In this document: positions 1-12,428 of the stretch, piece after piece
How the letters are laid out: every line of letters starts with the position of its first letter
Numbering within the stretch: position 1 is the stretch's first letter
Made by a program: the position numbers and the translations under genes
Assembly (NCBI RefSeq): GCF_016907795.1
Contig: NZ_JAFBCR010000001.1
Location: forward strand, 806,001-870,000
Source: Kocuria palustris
GTDB lineage: Bacteria; Actinomycetota; Actinomycetes; Actinomycetales; Micrococcaceae
Length of the DNA stretch: 64,000 nucleotides
Reading direction: 5' to 3'
Notes under the pieces: generated by a model
Seen by the model: the letters and a program-made list of their open reading frames with translations, nothing else
Told to the model about the DNA's origin: nothing
Databases searched by the model: none

Positions 1-1
1 C

Positions 2-595
2 CACGTGCAGACCGTGGCCCTGCAGCAGCTGGAGGACTTCGGCGCGTTCCCCGCCTTCCTCATCACCGCGCGCCGCGACGGGGAGTTCGAGCTGGACAGC
101 ATCGAGCCCGCCGAGGAGGGCGCCACCGTCGACGAGCTCGAGCCCGAGGATGCCGCCGAGCTCACCGAGCTGCACCACTCCGACGATCCCGAGGCCGCCC
201 TGCGCGCCATGGCTCTCGAGAAGGCCCCGGAGCTGCTGGGCGCAGCACTCGCCCTGCCGGCCACACTCCCGGATCGCTCCGGGGCTCCTGCGCTGGTGAT
301 CGAGATCGAGCACCGCGACGGCGTCAGCCTCACTCTGGTCCAGGGCTACAGGATCGGCGGCCGCGGCGGCGCCAAGTCCACCGAGCTCGAGGACCCGACC
401 GTGGAGCAGCGCGAGGCTTCCCTCCTGCGTCGGCCCCGCCCTTCCGAGGGTGCGTCTCGCTCCGAGTCCTCCCGTGCCGCCTCGCAGCCCGAGGCTTCCG
501 CGGACGTTGCTCAGCCCGAGTCCTCCGAGAGCGCTTCGCAGACCGAGCCTGCTGAGGGCACCACCCCCTCGGCATCGGGCGACCCGCAGGACTGA
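2..595 (+). CDS. Hypothetical acidic protein, 5' truncated by window edge
   Basis: The reading frame is open from the window edge, so the true start may lie upstream; the first in-frame GTG is at 5. The visible ~197 residues are rich in Asp and Glu for the first ~90 residues, then contain a short beta-like stretch (IEIEHRDGVSLTLVQGYRI), and end in a low-complexity Ser/Glu/Ala/Pro tail of ~60 residues that is probably disordered. I do not recognise a family. There is no membrane segment or Cys motif. The next gene is on the opposite strand, so the partners of this gene must be to the left, outside the window. Confidence 0.6.
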   Translation, partial: HVQTVALQQLEDFGAFPAFLITARRDGEFELDSIEPAEEGATVDELEPEDAAELTELHHSDDPEAALRAMALEKAPELLGAALALPATLPDRSGAPALVIEIEHRDGVSLTLVQGYRIGGRGGAKSTELEDPTVEQREASLLRRPRPSEGASRSESSRAASQPEASADVAQPESSESASQTEPAEGTTPSASGDPQD

Positions 596-729
596 GCACC
601 GCCAGCCTCCTCCGGCAGGTCGCCCGCATCGAGAGGCCCGCGCGCGTGATCTCCTCGATCGGCACGCCGACGGCTCCGTCCTCGAGCGGTCTCCGTGTGT
701 GCTCCCGTCAGCCACCGTCGCGGTCACGA

Positions 730-960
730 CCATCGAGTTGCCTGAGCGTGTGCCGGTCCCCATCGACTGGCCCCGTGATGTGCGCTTGAGGCCCCAGAGC
801 CGCACTGCGGCACCACTCGATCTGCGCGGGGCCCCGTGAGCACAGCCCGAGACCACTCGATGTGCCACAGGCGCCCACATCACAATCTGGGGCCGATCGA
901 TGCGCTGAGCGGGATGCGTGCCGACTCCAGCCAGTGGAAGAGGCGCACCACTCGGCGCTC
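730..960. repeat. Degenerate intergenic repeat cluster (GAGTGG family)
   Basis: The gap 596-1097 has no credible gene. Between 730 and 960 it holds several diverged copies of a short word of the type CATCGAGTGGCCCC in both orientations (for example near 733, 760, 812, 851 and 935). The same kind of word fills the gap at 11.93-12.27 kb. Copies are too diverged and irregularly spaced for a CRISPR array. The function is unknown. Confidence 0.5.
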
Positions 961-999
961 GGCGAGCTCCCGGGGTCCCGAAGCTTCCTGAGGACATGC

Positions 1000-1035
1000 G
1001 AGAAGCCCCGCAGCGTGAACGCTGCGGGGCTTCTC
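1000..1035 (-). terminator. Rho-independent-like hairpin after rpf
   Basis: A perfect 16-bp stem (1000-1015 with 1020-1035; arm GAGAAGCCCCGCAGCG) and a 4-nt TGAA loop lie 63 nt past the rpf stop codon. There is no long T tract, which is usual in GC-rich actinobacteria. Confidence 0.8.
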
Positions 1036-1097
1036 GGTCCCTGCTGACAATCAGATGATCGTCGGCTCTCCGTCGGTGCGGAGGCTGATCGAGTGGA

Positions 1098-1868
1098 TCA
1101 GGCGGGGATGTTCAGGGTCTGGCCCACGAAGATCAGGTTCGGGTCAGCCACGGTGTCCGGGTTGGCGGCGAACAGGGTCTCCCAGTCGGTGCCGTGGGCA
1201 GCCGCGATGGAGCCCAGGGTGTCGCCCGAGGCGACGGTGTAGGCGCCGGCAACGGCGGGCTGCTCGGCGACCGGAGCGGCCGGAGCGGTGTACTCGACGA
1301 CCGGGGCCTGCTCGGCGGCCGGAGCCTCAGCGACCGGGGCCTGCTCGGCGGCCGGAGCCTCAGCGGCGGGGGCCTGGGCGGCGGGCGCCTCAGCGGCGGG
1401 AGCCTGCTCCACGGGGGCCTCCTCAGCGGCCGGAGCCGGAGCCGGGGTCTCGACGGACTGGGTGGAGACCTGGGTCTCAGCAGCCGGGGCCGGGGTGGAG
1501 GCAGCGGCACCCGAGTAGCCCGAAGCTCCCGACAGGCCCAGCTTCTGGGAGCAGGAAGGCCAGGCGCCCCAGCCCTGCTCGGCCAGCACGCGCTCAGCCA
1601 CAGCCTTCTGCTCGCTTGCGGAAGCGTTCGCAGCGCTGCCGGAGCCGCCGAAGGCGGCCCAGGTGGACGGGGTGAACTGCAGGCCGCCGGAGAAGCCGTT
1701 GCCCGTGTTGGCGCTCCAGTCGCCGCTGGCCTCGCACTCGACGAGCTGGTCCCACTTGTCGGCGGCCTGTGCGGGGGCAGCCGCACCGAGGAGGGCCGCG
1801 CCGCCGAAGACAGCGGCGGTGCCGGCGACGATGGTGTTCTTGATGTTCTTCTTCACGACAGGCTCCAT
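1098..1868 (-). CDS. rpf: Resuscitation-promoting factor with LysM domain
   Basis: Secreted muralytic protein of 256 residues. Residues 1-36 form a signal peptide (basic start, hydrophobic core, cleavage likely after AQA). Residues ~37-112 are the Rpf/transglycosylase-like domain, starting [15 protein letters not shown], with the conserved catalytic Glu in VECE and the NTGNGF-GGLQF core. A ~90-residue Ala/Pro/Glu-rich linker made of APAAEAP/AAEQAPVAE-type units follows. The last ~45 residues are a LysM peptidoglycan-binding domain (YTVASGDTLGSIA ... FVGQTLNIPA). Rpf proteins cleave peptidoglycan and stimulate growth resumption of dormant cells. This layout resembles Micrococcus luteus Rpf. 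The gene is monocistronic, with its own terminator and a long leader. Confidence 0.95.
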   Translation of the reverse strand: MEPVVKKNIKNTIVAGTAAVFGGAALLGAAAPAQAADKWDQLVECEASGDWSANTGNGFSGGLQFTPSTWAAFGGSGSAANASASEQKAVAERVLAEQGWGAWPSCSQKLGLSGASGYSGAAASTPAPAAETQVSTQSVETPAPAPAAEEAPVEQAPAAEAPAAQAPAAEAPAAEQAPVAEAPAAEQAPVVEYTAPAAPVAEQPAVAGAYTVASGDTLGSIAAAHGTDWETLFAANPDTVADPNLIFVGQTLNIPA

Positions 1869-2060
1869 GACGGCGCCGTCTCCGCTCGTGCCGTCCCCGG
1901 CGTCATAGCGTCGCTGTCTTTCCGTTCCAATGGTCTGGGTCTGGGATGCAGCTGTCGACAGCGATGACGGCTGACTGCAACCTGGATTTCGTGTGGCCCT
2001 CGACGAGGAGTCGAAGAGCTGGATCGATGCCCGCAGGCTCGCTCCGGAAGTTCGAAGATC

Positions 2061-2088
2061 ACATTACCGTAACGATTCGGCTTGGCAA
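2061..2088 (-). promoter_or_regulatory. Probable sigma-A-type promoter of rpf
   Basis: On the minus strand TTGCCA (2083-2088) is followed after 16 nt by TAATGT (2061-2066). This would give a leader of about 185 nt before the rpf ATG at 1868. The gap 1869-2384 has no credible gene. I looked in the leader for the c-di-AMP (ydaO) riboswitch known upstream of some actinobacterial rpf genes and did not find its GGGGTGAAT-like signature. Confidence 0.5.
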
Positions 2089-2384
2089 CCCTTTTGAGCT
2101 GTGATCTGTGCCAATCTGAAAGGTTGACCCCCGAGGATCCAGGTCCCTTCAGCGGGACGACCGCGAGAGCCGCTCCCTCCCTCCGCGATCCGCCCGGATC
2201 TCCGCTGCGCCTCGCGAGGTCACAGCACCATAACAGCAAGGTCACGGTCAGGTCACGACCCGCTGTTGAGGGGACAGCTCGAGCGGAGCCCGCAGCCCCG
2301 CCCGAAGGCCCGTCCGACCCACGGCGGCGCAGGTCAGCGGGGCTTCAGGAGGCAGGCGAGATGCTGCTCACATTCGTTGACCAA

Positions 2385-5811
<3,427 letters not shown>

Positions 5812-5813
5812 GC

Positions 5814-7283
5814 TCACGCTCCCACCAGGTTCTGCCCGCACACGCGCAGGGTCTGCCCGGAGATCCCGGCTGCCGCATCCGAGAGCAGGAACGCGATGGC
5901 CTCGGCGACGTCCACCGGCAGGCCTCCCTGCTGCAGGGAGTTCAGGCGGCGGGCGACCTGGCGCCGGGCCATGGGGATCTTGGCGGTCATCTCCGTCTCG
6001 ATGAAGCCTGGAGCCACCGCATTGGCGGTGCCGCCGCCGGCGGCCAGCTCCGGGGCCAGCGCGGCGACCATCCCGACCACGCCGGCCTTGGAGACCGCGT
6101 AGTTGGTCTGCCCGCGATTGCCCGCGATGCCCGAGGTGGAGGCGAGCCCCACGACCCGCAGCCCCTGGGCCAGCGGGTCGGCCAGCAGCTGCTGCGTGAT
6201 CCGCAGCGGGGCCTCGACGTTGACGGCCTGGACCGAGGCGAAGCGGCCCTCATCCATGTTGGCCAGCATCTTGTCTCGGGTGATCCCGGCGTTGTGCACG
6301 ATGCCGTCGATCCGCCCGAACCGGGTCCGGCAGTGCTCCAGGATGCGCTGGCCGGCGTCATCGGCGGTCACGTCCAGCGGCAGCGAGGCGGCCCCGATCG
6401 CATTGGCCAGCTTGGCCAGGGCGTCACCGGCGGCCGGGACGTCGATCGGCACGACCTGGGCGCCCTGCGCGTGCAGCAGACGGGCGATCTGCTCGCCGAT
6501 CCCGCGGGCGGCGCCGGTGACCACGATGACCCGGCCCTCGAGCGGCGTCTCCCCCAGCGCGGCCTGAGCCAGCGAGGCGGGTCCGGCCTCCGAGGTGACG
6601 GGCAGGAACTGCCCCGAGACGAACGCGCTGCGTCCGGAGAGCAGGAAGTCGAGGCCGCCGAGCACGGAGGGGGCATCGACGGCGACGCCGTCCGCCACCA
6701 CGATGCCGTTGGCGGTGGCCCCTCCGCGCATCTCCTGGGCCAGCGAGCGGACCAGGCCGACCGCGCCCTGCCGGGCCGCGTTGCGGCGCACGGACTCGGT
6801 CCCGGCCTCGACGGCCGAGGCCGACACGGCGACGGCCGAGCCTGCTGCCACGCCCTCCGCCGCACGGGAGACAGCCACCACGCGGGCGCCGCGGTCGAGC
6901 CGGCGCAGCACGGAGCCCAGCGACAGCGACGGCGCCGTGAGATCCGACGGCCCGTGCGCCTGGCTCAGCACCAGCAGCGCGGCCTGGATCCGCTCGGATC
7001 CCTCGGCGACGGCCTGGGCATCCCGGCGGACGTCGTGCCCGCGAGCGCTCAGCGCCTGGGCGAGGGCATCGGCATCAGCCGACGACGACTCGTCCGCGAT
7101 CACCAGCACGGTGCGCGGCTTCTCCGGCCTCCCGGCTTCGTGGCGGGTCAGCGACACCGGGGCGGGCAGCCCCAGAGCGCCGGCCACGGAGCGGCCGGGG
7201 CCGGTGGCGACGACGTCCAGGTAGGCGTCCTGCGACGAGCGCAGGTCGGTCAGGGTTCGCGTCCAGCGCGGGGTCTTGGGCAT
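5814..7283 (-). CDS. Two-domain SDR 3-oxoacyl-(ACP/CoA) reductase (FabG-like)
   Basis: 489 residues, about twice the size of a plain FabG. The C-terminal ~240 residues are a complete SDR domain: NAD(P) motif VVTGAARGIG, NAG, and the catalytic YxxxK in TNYAVSKAG. The N-terminal ~220 residues form a second, degenerate Rossmann-like domain without a clean GxxxGxG, the arrangement of the high-molecular-weight FabG family (FabG4-like) of actinobacteria. It probably reduces or oxidises 3-hydroxyacyl/3-oxoacyl-CoA. ATG 7283 is preceded by GAAAGG. It is followed at once by the MaoC hydratase gene, its expected partner enzyme. Confidence 0.88.
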   Translation of the reverse strand: MPKTPRWTRTLTDLRSSQDAYLDVVATGPGRSVAGALGLPAPVSLTRHEAGRPEKPRTVLVIADESSSADADALAQALSARGHDVRRDAQAVAEGSERIQAALLVLSQAHGPSDLTAPSLSLGSVLRRLDRGARVVAVSRAAEGVAAGSAVAVSASAVEAGTESVRRNAARQGAVGLVRSLAQEMRGGATANGIVVADGVAVDAPSVLGGLDFLLSGRSAFVSGQFLPVTSEAGPASLAQAALGETPLEGRVIVVTGAARGIGEQIARLLHAQGAQVVPIDVPAAGDALAKLANAIGAASLPLDVTADDAGQRILEHCRTRFGRIDGIVHNAGITRDKMLANMDEGRFASVQAVNVEAPLRITQQLLADPLAQGLRVVGLASTSGIAGNRGQTNYAVSKAGVVGMVAALAPELAAGGGTANAVAPGFIETEMTAKIPMARRQVARRLNSLQQGGLPVDVAEAIAFLLSDAAAGISGQTLRVCGQNLVGA

Positions 7284-7340
7284 GCGAGGGCCTTTCGAAG
7301 GAGTGCGTGCGAGGTCTCGGAGGTGTGTGCTGCCGACGGG

Positions 7341-8723
7341 TCAGTCCTGCGGCTGGGCGCGCAGCAGGGCCACGACGCCCTGGCCGCCGGCGGCGCACAC
7401 GGAGATCACACCGGTGGTGGGACGGCCCAGCTCGACGGCGCGGGCCTTGAGCTCCTTGGCCAGCGAGGCCACGATGCGGGTGCCGGTGGCGGCGAAGGGG
7501 TGTCCGGCCGCCAACGAGGAGCCGTTGACGTTCAGGCGCGAGCGGTCCACGGGGCCGACCGGCTCGTCCAGGCCCAGGCGCTCGCGGCAGAACTGCTCGT
7601 CCTCCCAGGCGGTCAGGGTGGCCACGACCGTGGAGGCGAAGGCCTCGTGGATCTCGACCAGGTCGACGTCCTGCAGGCGAAGTCTCTGGCGGGCCAGGAG
7701 GCGCGGCATGGCGTAGGCGGGGGCCATGAGCAGGCCCTCGTCACCGTCCACGAAGTCCACGGCCGCCGACTCGACGTCCACGATCTCGGCCAGGCGCGGC
7801 ATCTTGTGCTCGCGCGCCCAGTCCTCGGAAGCCAGCAGGACCGCCGAGGCGCCGTCGGTCATGGGAGTCGAGTTGCCTGCCGTCATGGTGGCCTCGCCCA
7901 GGGACTTGCCGAAGACCGGGGAGAGCCCGGCGAGCTTCTCGGCGGTGGTGTCCGGACGCAGTGTGGTGTCCCTGCGGACGCCGCGGAACGGAGTCACGAG
8001 GTCGTCGAAGAAGCCGCGGTCCCAGGCAGCGGCGAGGTTCTGGTGGCTGGCGGCGGCCAGCTCGTCCTGGGCCTGGCGGGTCACGCCCCACTTCTTGCCG
8101 GTGATCGCCTGCGACTCGCCCATGGACAGTCCCGTGCGCGGCTCGGCCACGCCGGGGGCCACGGGGGCGAGATCGCCGGGGCGCAGCTTGGACAGGGCCT
8201 TGAGCTTGGCGCCGGTGGTCTTGGCGTAGTTCAGCTCGAGCAGCACGCGGCGCAGGCCCTCGCCCACGACGATGGGGGCGTCCGAGGCCGAGTCGGCACC
8301 TCCGGCGATCCCGACGTCGATCTGGCCGCAGCGGATCTTGTTGGCGATCAGCGAAGTGGTCTCCATGCCGGTGGCACAGGCCATCTGGACGTCGATGCCC
8401 GGGGTGCGCGGATCCAGTGCGGAGCCCAGCACGGACTCGCGGACCATGTTGAAGGCCTTGGGCTGCTTGAGCACAGCACCTCCGGCGACGGCTCCCAGGC
8501 GCTGTCCGGCCAGCCCGGTGCGTGCGACCAGGCCGTCCAGCACGGCGGTGAACATGTCCTGGACCGAGGCCTGGGCGTAGGCGCCGCCGGACTTGGTGAA
8601 CGGGATGCGGTCGCCGGCCACGACCCACGCCGAGCGCAGGCGGGGGGCGGTCTCCCCCGTCTCGGCGCCGCGGGCGAGATCTGCGGGGGTGGGAACGGAC
8701 TCGGAGGCTGCAGAGGCGGTCAT
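7341..8723 (-). CDS. Acetyl-CoA C-acyltransferase (thiolase)
   Basis: 460-residue thiolase performing the last step of beta-oxidation, cleavage of 3-oxoacyl-CoA by CoA. Visible catalytic features are the nucleophile in QMACATGME, the His loop NVNGSSLAAGHPFAATG, and the C-terminal VCAAGGQG with the second Cys. ATG 8723 is chosen over 8762 because AGGAGAT precedes it at good spacing. First gene of the minus-strand operon thiolase-SDR-MaoC. Its promoter must lie in the 92-bp divergent region that contains a 31-bp palindrome, so it is probably repressed by the TetR protein encoded opposite. Confidence 0.93.
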   Translation of the reverse strand: MTASAASESVPTPADLARGAETGETAPRLRSAWVVAGDRIPFTKSGGAYAQASVQDMFTAVLDGLVARTGLAGQRLGAVAGGAVLKQPKAFNMVRESVLGSALDPRTPGIDVQMACATGMETTSLIANKIRCGQIDVGIAGGADSASDAPIVVGEGLRRVLLELNYAKTTGAKLKALSKLRPGDLAPVAPGVAEPRTGLSMGESQAITGKKWGVTRQAQDELAAASHQNLAAAWDRGFFDDLVTPFRGVRRDTTLRPDTTAEKLAGLSPVFGKSLGEATMTAGNSTPMTDGASAVLLASEDWAREHKMPRLAEIVDVESAAVDFVDGDEGLLMAPAYAMPRLLARQRLRLQDVDLVEIHEAFASTVVATLTAWEDEQFCRERLGLDEPVGPVDRSRLNVNGSSLAAGHPFAATGTRIVASLAKELKARAVELGRPTTGVISVCAAGGQGVVALLRAQPQD

Positions 8724-8784
8724 GGGGATCTCCTGTGGATCGAGGATCGGTCGATCGCGCATCTTTCTGCGATCTGGGTCACTA

Positions 8785-8815
8785 GATACCGAGAGTACCT
8801 GATACTCTCGGTATC
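8785..8815. promoter_or_regulatory. 31-bp palindromic operator, likely TetR site
   Basis: GATACCGAGAGTA (8785-8797), a 5-nt spacer CCTGA, then TACTCTCGGTATC (8803-8815): a perfect 13+13 inverted repeat. It ends exactly one base before the GTG start of the tetR gene at 8816. The TACTCT in the right arm could be the -10 of a leaderless tetR mRNA. Binding here would block tetR and, on the other strand, the thiolase operon. Confidence 0.85.
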
Positions 8816-9538
8816 GTGAACCGCTCAGCAGTGCAGCACCGCAACCGCCTCGGGACCGCCGAGGACCCGCAGCAGGCCGATGGCCGCGCCCGCCGATGGA
8901 ACCGCCACCGGGAGCAGCGCCGCCTCGAGCTGCTGCGGCTGTCCCGCCGCGCCGTCGCCGAGCTGGGCCCCGGCGCCTCCATGGCGGAGATCGCCGCGGC
9001 CTGCAGCACCTCCAAGTCGGTCTTCTACCGCTATTTCAAGGACAAGGAGGGCCTGCGCCGCGAGCTGGCCACCTATGTGGTCGAGCGCATGGCCCAGCGC
9101 ATGCGCAGCGCGGCCGCGGAGGCCCCGTCGTTCCGCGCCTCGATCCGCACGATCGTGGAGCAGTACCTCTGGCAGCTAGAGAACGCCCCGGACGTCTACC
9201 GCTTCGTGACCCAGGGCACGGACGGCTCGAGCGAGGACCCCGTGGGCCGCTTCGCCGCCGCCGTCGCCGATCTGCTGGTGGAGGCCCACCGCCGCCACGC
9301 CCCCACCGAGCGATGGCTCGAACCGGCGATGGCCCGCTACTGGGCCGCCGGCGTGGTCGGGATGGCGCGCGGTGCCGGCGAGTCCTGGAGCCTCTCCGAA
9401 CACGATGACCGCAGCAGTGACGAGCGCCCTCAGCTCGACGAGTTCGTAGAGATCGTCACCGGCTGGGTCATCGCCGGAACCACCCCGCCCGGCTCCGAGG
9501 CCGCGGGCTCCCAGACCCAGGCGCGCGCCTCACCCTGA
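8816..9538 (+). CDS. TetR-family transcriptional regulator
   Basis: 240 residues. The N-terminal helix-turn-helix is typical of TetR proteins (ASMAEIAAACSTSKSVFYRYFKDKEGLRREL), after an Arg-rich lead of ~35 residues. The C-terminal ligand-binding half has no recognisable signature. It lies divergent to the thiolase-SDR-MaoC operon and 93 nt upstream of an acyl-CoA oxidase gene on the same strand, so acyl-CoA or fatty acid is the likely ligand. The GTG start abuts the palindrome, which suggests a leaderless transcript and autorepression. Confidence 0.9.
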   Translation: MNRSAVQHRNRLGTAEDPQQADGRARRWNRHREQRRLELLRLSRRAVAELGPGASMAEIAAACSTSKSVFYRYFKDKEGLRRELATYVVERMAQRMRSAAAEAPSFRASIRTIVEQYLWQLENAPDVYRFVTQGTDGSSEDPVGRFAAAVADLLVEAHRRHAPTERWLEPAMARYWAAGVVGMARGAGESWSLSEHDDRSSDERPQLDEFVEIVTGWVIAGTTPPGSEAAGSQTQARASP

Positions 9539-9631
9539 GCACTCGCACCCGAGCAGACCCGTCCCAGCACTCCCGACAGGCCGCACAACGGCCGAGCCGA
9601 TCCACCGGCCGACCCACCGCAGGAGGACACC

Positions 9632-11797
9632 ATGACCACCGTCGCCGAGAAGAGCACCACCGCAGCCGCCGAGCAGGCAGCCAGCCCTCACCTGGACCCT
9701 GCCGCAGAGAGCGCTGTCGTCCACCACGACGCCCTGCGCGACATCCTGGCCGGGCGCTGGGCCGAGCAGCGCCGCCAGGCCCGCCGCCTGGCCGCGGACC
9801 CGCGCCTGCACATCGCCCCGGGCACCCACTGGTCCGAGCACCGGGAGAAGACCTTCGACAACCTGTCGATCCTGGCCGAGTCGGATGCCGTGCGCGCCGG
9901 GCTGCCTGCCTCCCTGGGCGGTTCAGGAGATCCCGCCTCCTACCTCTCGGGCTTCGAGGAGTTCGTCCTCGCGGATCCGTCGCTGCAGATCAAGGCGGGC
10001 GTGCAGTGGGGCCTGTTCGGCTCCGCCGTCGTGAACCTGGGCACCGAGCAGCACCATCAGCGCTGGCTCAAGGACATCTGGTCCCTGAAGATCCCGGGCG
10101 CCTTCGCCATGACGGAAACCGGCCACGGCTCGGATGTGGCCTCGATCGCCACCACCGCCACCTTCGACGCCAGCACGCAGGAGTTCGAGATCCACACGCC
10201 CCACCGCGGGGCCTGGAAGGACTACCTGGGCAACGCCGCTCTGCACGGCCGCGCGGCCGTCGTGTTCGCCCAGCTGATCGTCGACGGCGTGAACCACGGG
10301 GTCCACGCCCTGTTCGTGCCGCTGCGCGATGACGAGGGCGAGTTCCTGCCCGGCGTCGGCGGCGAGGACGACGGCCACAAGGGCGGTCTCAACGGCATCG
10401 ACAACGGCCGCCTGCACTTCGACCACGTGCGCGTGCCGCGCGAGAACCTGCTCGACCGCTACGGCCATGTGTCCGAGGACGGCACTTACACCTCCCCCAT
10501 CGAGTCCCCGGGCCGCCGCTTCTTCACGATGCTCGGCACGCTGGTCCAGGGCCGCGTCTCCCTCGACGGTGCGTCGATCATCGCCGCGCGCGCCGGGTTG
10601 GACATCGCCCTGACCTACGCCTCCCAGCGCCGTCAGTTCGCCCCGGTCAAGGGCAAGGAGGAGTCGGTGCTGCTGGACTACCACCAGCACCAGCGCCGCC
10701 TGTTCCCGCTGGTCGCCAAGGTCCTGGCCGCGGGCTTCGCCCACGACGAGCTGCTCGAGGCCTTCGACGGCGTCTTCTCCGGGCGCAACGACACCGACGA
10801 GTCCCGCCAGGACCTGGAGACCATGGCCGCCGCGCTCAAGGCGACCTCCACCCGTCTGGCCCTGGACTCCCTGCAGGAGTGCCGCGAGGCCTGCGGCGGC
10901 GCTGGCTTCCTGTCCGAGAACCGCCTCACCGGGCTGCGCGCCGACCTGGATGTCTACGCGACCTTCGAGGGCGACAACACCGTTCTCATGCAGCTGGTGG
11001 CCAAGCGCCTTCTCGGCGACTTCGCCAAGGGCATCTCGTCGCTGCCGGCCGCGGGCAAGGCGCGCTGGGCCGCCAGCCGCGCCGCCGAGACCACGCTCAG
11101 CCGCTCCGGGCTGCGCGGGCTCTCCCAGGTCCTGCGCGACACCGGCGACCCCCGCCGCTCGGTCAACTTCCTGCGCGATCCGGAGACGCAGCACGGCCTG
11201 CTCTCCGATCGCGTGCGCACCATGGTCGAGGAGGCCGCCGAGAACATGCGCGGCGCGGACCGCTCCGACCCGCAGGCAGCCGCCGACGCCTTCGACCGCA
11301 ACCAGAACCGCCTCATCGAGGCCGCCCGAGCCCACGGACACCTGCTGCAGTGGGAGGCCTTCACCCGGGCCCTGGATGAGATCGACGACGACGGCACCCG
11401 TCAGGTCATGATCTGGCTGCGCGACCTGTTCGGGCTGAGCATCATCGACGAGAACCTGGACTGGTACCTGGCCCACGGCCGGCTGTCGCTGATGCGCGGT
11501 CGCATGGTCGACGCCTACCTGCAGCGCCTGGTCGGGCGCCTGCGTCCGCACATCATGGATGTGGTGGCGGCCTTCGACTTCCCGCAGGAGCTGCTGCGCG
11601 CCAAGATCGCCTCGGGCGCCGAGGCCCAGCGCCAGCAGGAGGCTGCCGATCACCGCGCCGCCGAGGAGGCGGCCGGCGTGGCCGCCGCGGCCGAGGGCTC
11701 GTCCCGGGACTCCTCGGACGCCGAGCACCCCAGCTCTGATCAGACCGCGCCCGCGCAGGCCGATCCCACGCTGGACAGGCCGCTCGAGACCATGTGA
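9632..11797 (+). CDS. Acyl-CoA oxidase/dehydrogenase family protein
   Basis: 721-residue flavoprotein predicted to introduce the first double bond in acyl-CoA. The order is that of acyl-CoA oxidases: N-terminal helical domain, middle beta-domain (FAMTETGHGSDVASI for flavin contact), a region GIDNGRLHFDHVRVPRENLLDRYG, and a C-terminal domain with the catalytic Glu in ATFEGDNTVLMQLVAKRL. The last ~55 residues are a charged Ala/Glu/Ser tail with no known role. GGAGGACACC before ATG 9632 is a strong ribosome binding site. Probably cotranscribed with tetR; together with the divergent genes it completes a beta-oxidation cycle. Oxidase versus dehydrogenase cannot be decided from sequence. Confidence 0.9.
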   Translation: MTTVAEKSTTAAAEQAASPHLDPAAESAVVHHDALRDILAGRWAEQRRQARRLAADPRLHIAPGTHWSEHREKTFDNLSILAESDAVRAGLPASLGGSGDPASYLSGFEEFVLADPSLQIKAGVQWGLFGSAVVNLGTEQHHQRWLKDIWSLKIPGAFAMTETGHGSDVASIATTATFDASTQEFEIHTPHRGAWKDYLGNAALHGRAAVVFAQLIVDGVNHGVHALFVPLRDDEGEFLPGVGGEDDGHKGGLNGIDNGRLHFDHVRVPRENLLDRYGHVSEDGTYTSPIESPGRRFFTMLGTLVQGRVSLDGASIIAARAGLDIALTYASQRRQFAPVKGKEESVLLDYHQHQRRLFPLVAKVLAAGFAHDELLEAFDGVFSGRNDTDESRQDLETMAAALKATSTRLALDSLQECREACGGAGFLSENRLTGLRADLDVYATFEGDNTVLMQLVAKRLLGDFAKGISSLPAAGKARWAASRAAETTLSRSGLRGLSQVLRDTGDPRRSVNFLRDPETQHGLLSDRVRTMVEEAAENMRGADRSDPQAAADAFDRNQNRLIEAARAHGHLLQWEAFTRALDEIDDDGTRQVMIWLRDLFGLSIIDENLDWYLAHGRLSLMRGRMVDAYLQRLVGRLRPHIMDVVAAFDFPQELLRAKIASGAEAQRQQEAADHRAAEEAAGVAAAAEGSSRDSSDAEHPSSDQTAPAQADPTLDRPLETM

Positions 11798-11843
11798 GCG
11801 CACCGGCTGGGCTCGCGCCCGCCAGCGCGGCCGCACCGATGAG

Positions 11844-11877
11844 GCGAGGCCCCGGGACCGATGTCCCGGGGCCTCGC
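11844..11877 (+). terminator. Hairpin terminator after acyl-CoA oxidase
   Basis: Perfect 15-bp stem (11844-11858 with 11863-11877; arm GCGAGGCCCCGGGAC) with loop CGAT, 46 nt after the stop codon. Confidence 0.8.
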
Positions 11878-11929
11878 GTCACGCCCGCACCTTCCTGCCG
11901 CGCCGCTCCAGCTGCTGGGGGCCCGCTGT

Positions 11930-12270
11930 CAGGATGTCGGTGACATCCAGTGGCCGAATCCGGACCGCTGCGCCATCGAGTGGCCGAAGATCCACAGCTT
12001 CCGCGCTGAGACGGTGACGAAGCGGCCACTGGATGAAGGTGGTGTGAGGACTCGGCCACTCGATGTGCCCAGATCTCCTCGACACCGTGATCGAGCCGCC
12101 CGAGGCGCTCCACTCGCCACGTCCAGCCGTCCGCTGGTGCCCTCCCCCATTGGAGTGGCCCCCTGACGTCCCCATCTCCTCAAGTGGCCCCCTGGTGTCT
12201 CCATCGCATCGAGTGGCGCCATGGTGTCCCATGGCCCATCGAGAGGCGTCGGGGTGTGCGTCTGGACACC
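11930..12270. repeat. Dense degenerate repeat array (GAGTGGCC family), no gene
   Basis: The 630-bp gap between the oxidase and PP2C genes has no credible gene. It contains about ten diverged copies of a word like CATCGAGTGGCCCC(C/A)TGGTGTCC, in direct orientation near 11949, 11980, 12150, 12180, 12209 and 12238 and inverted near 12032, 12055 and 12108. Spacing is irregular (about 30 nt in the tightest part). It is the richer of two such clusters in the window; the other is at 0.73-0.96 kb. Confidence 0.6.
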
Positions 12271-12428
12271 GCAGCGGACGCGAGGCCTCACCGCGGAGTT
12301 GGTGGACGTGGGGGCCGATGCGGTGCGGGGACGTCGTCGGCGCGGTGCCGATGAGCGTCCCGGTCTGGATCACTCGAGCGTTCGCATCCGGCCCGCTGGG
12401 GAAGCGCCGGCACGATGGCCGGGTGCGG

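Noticed and set aside
1270-1440. DNA tandem repeat with its own function inside rpf
   Set aside because: It encodes the in-frame Ala/Pro/Glu linker typical of Rpf proteins and is explained by that.
1869-2384. c-di-AMP (ydaO) riboswitch upstream of rpf
   Set aside because: The leader is long enough, but I cannot find the conserved GGGGTGAAT and GGGGGA blocks. A covariance-model search would decide.
11930-12270. CRISPR array
   Set aside because: Repeats are short, diverged, in both orientations and unevenly spaced, and no cas gene is near.
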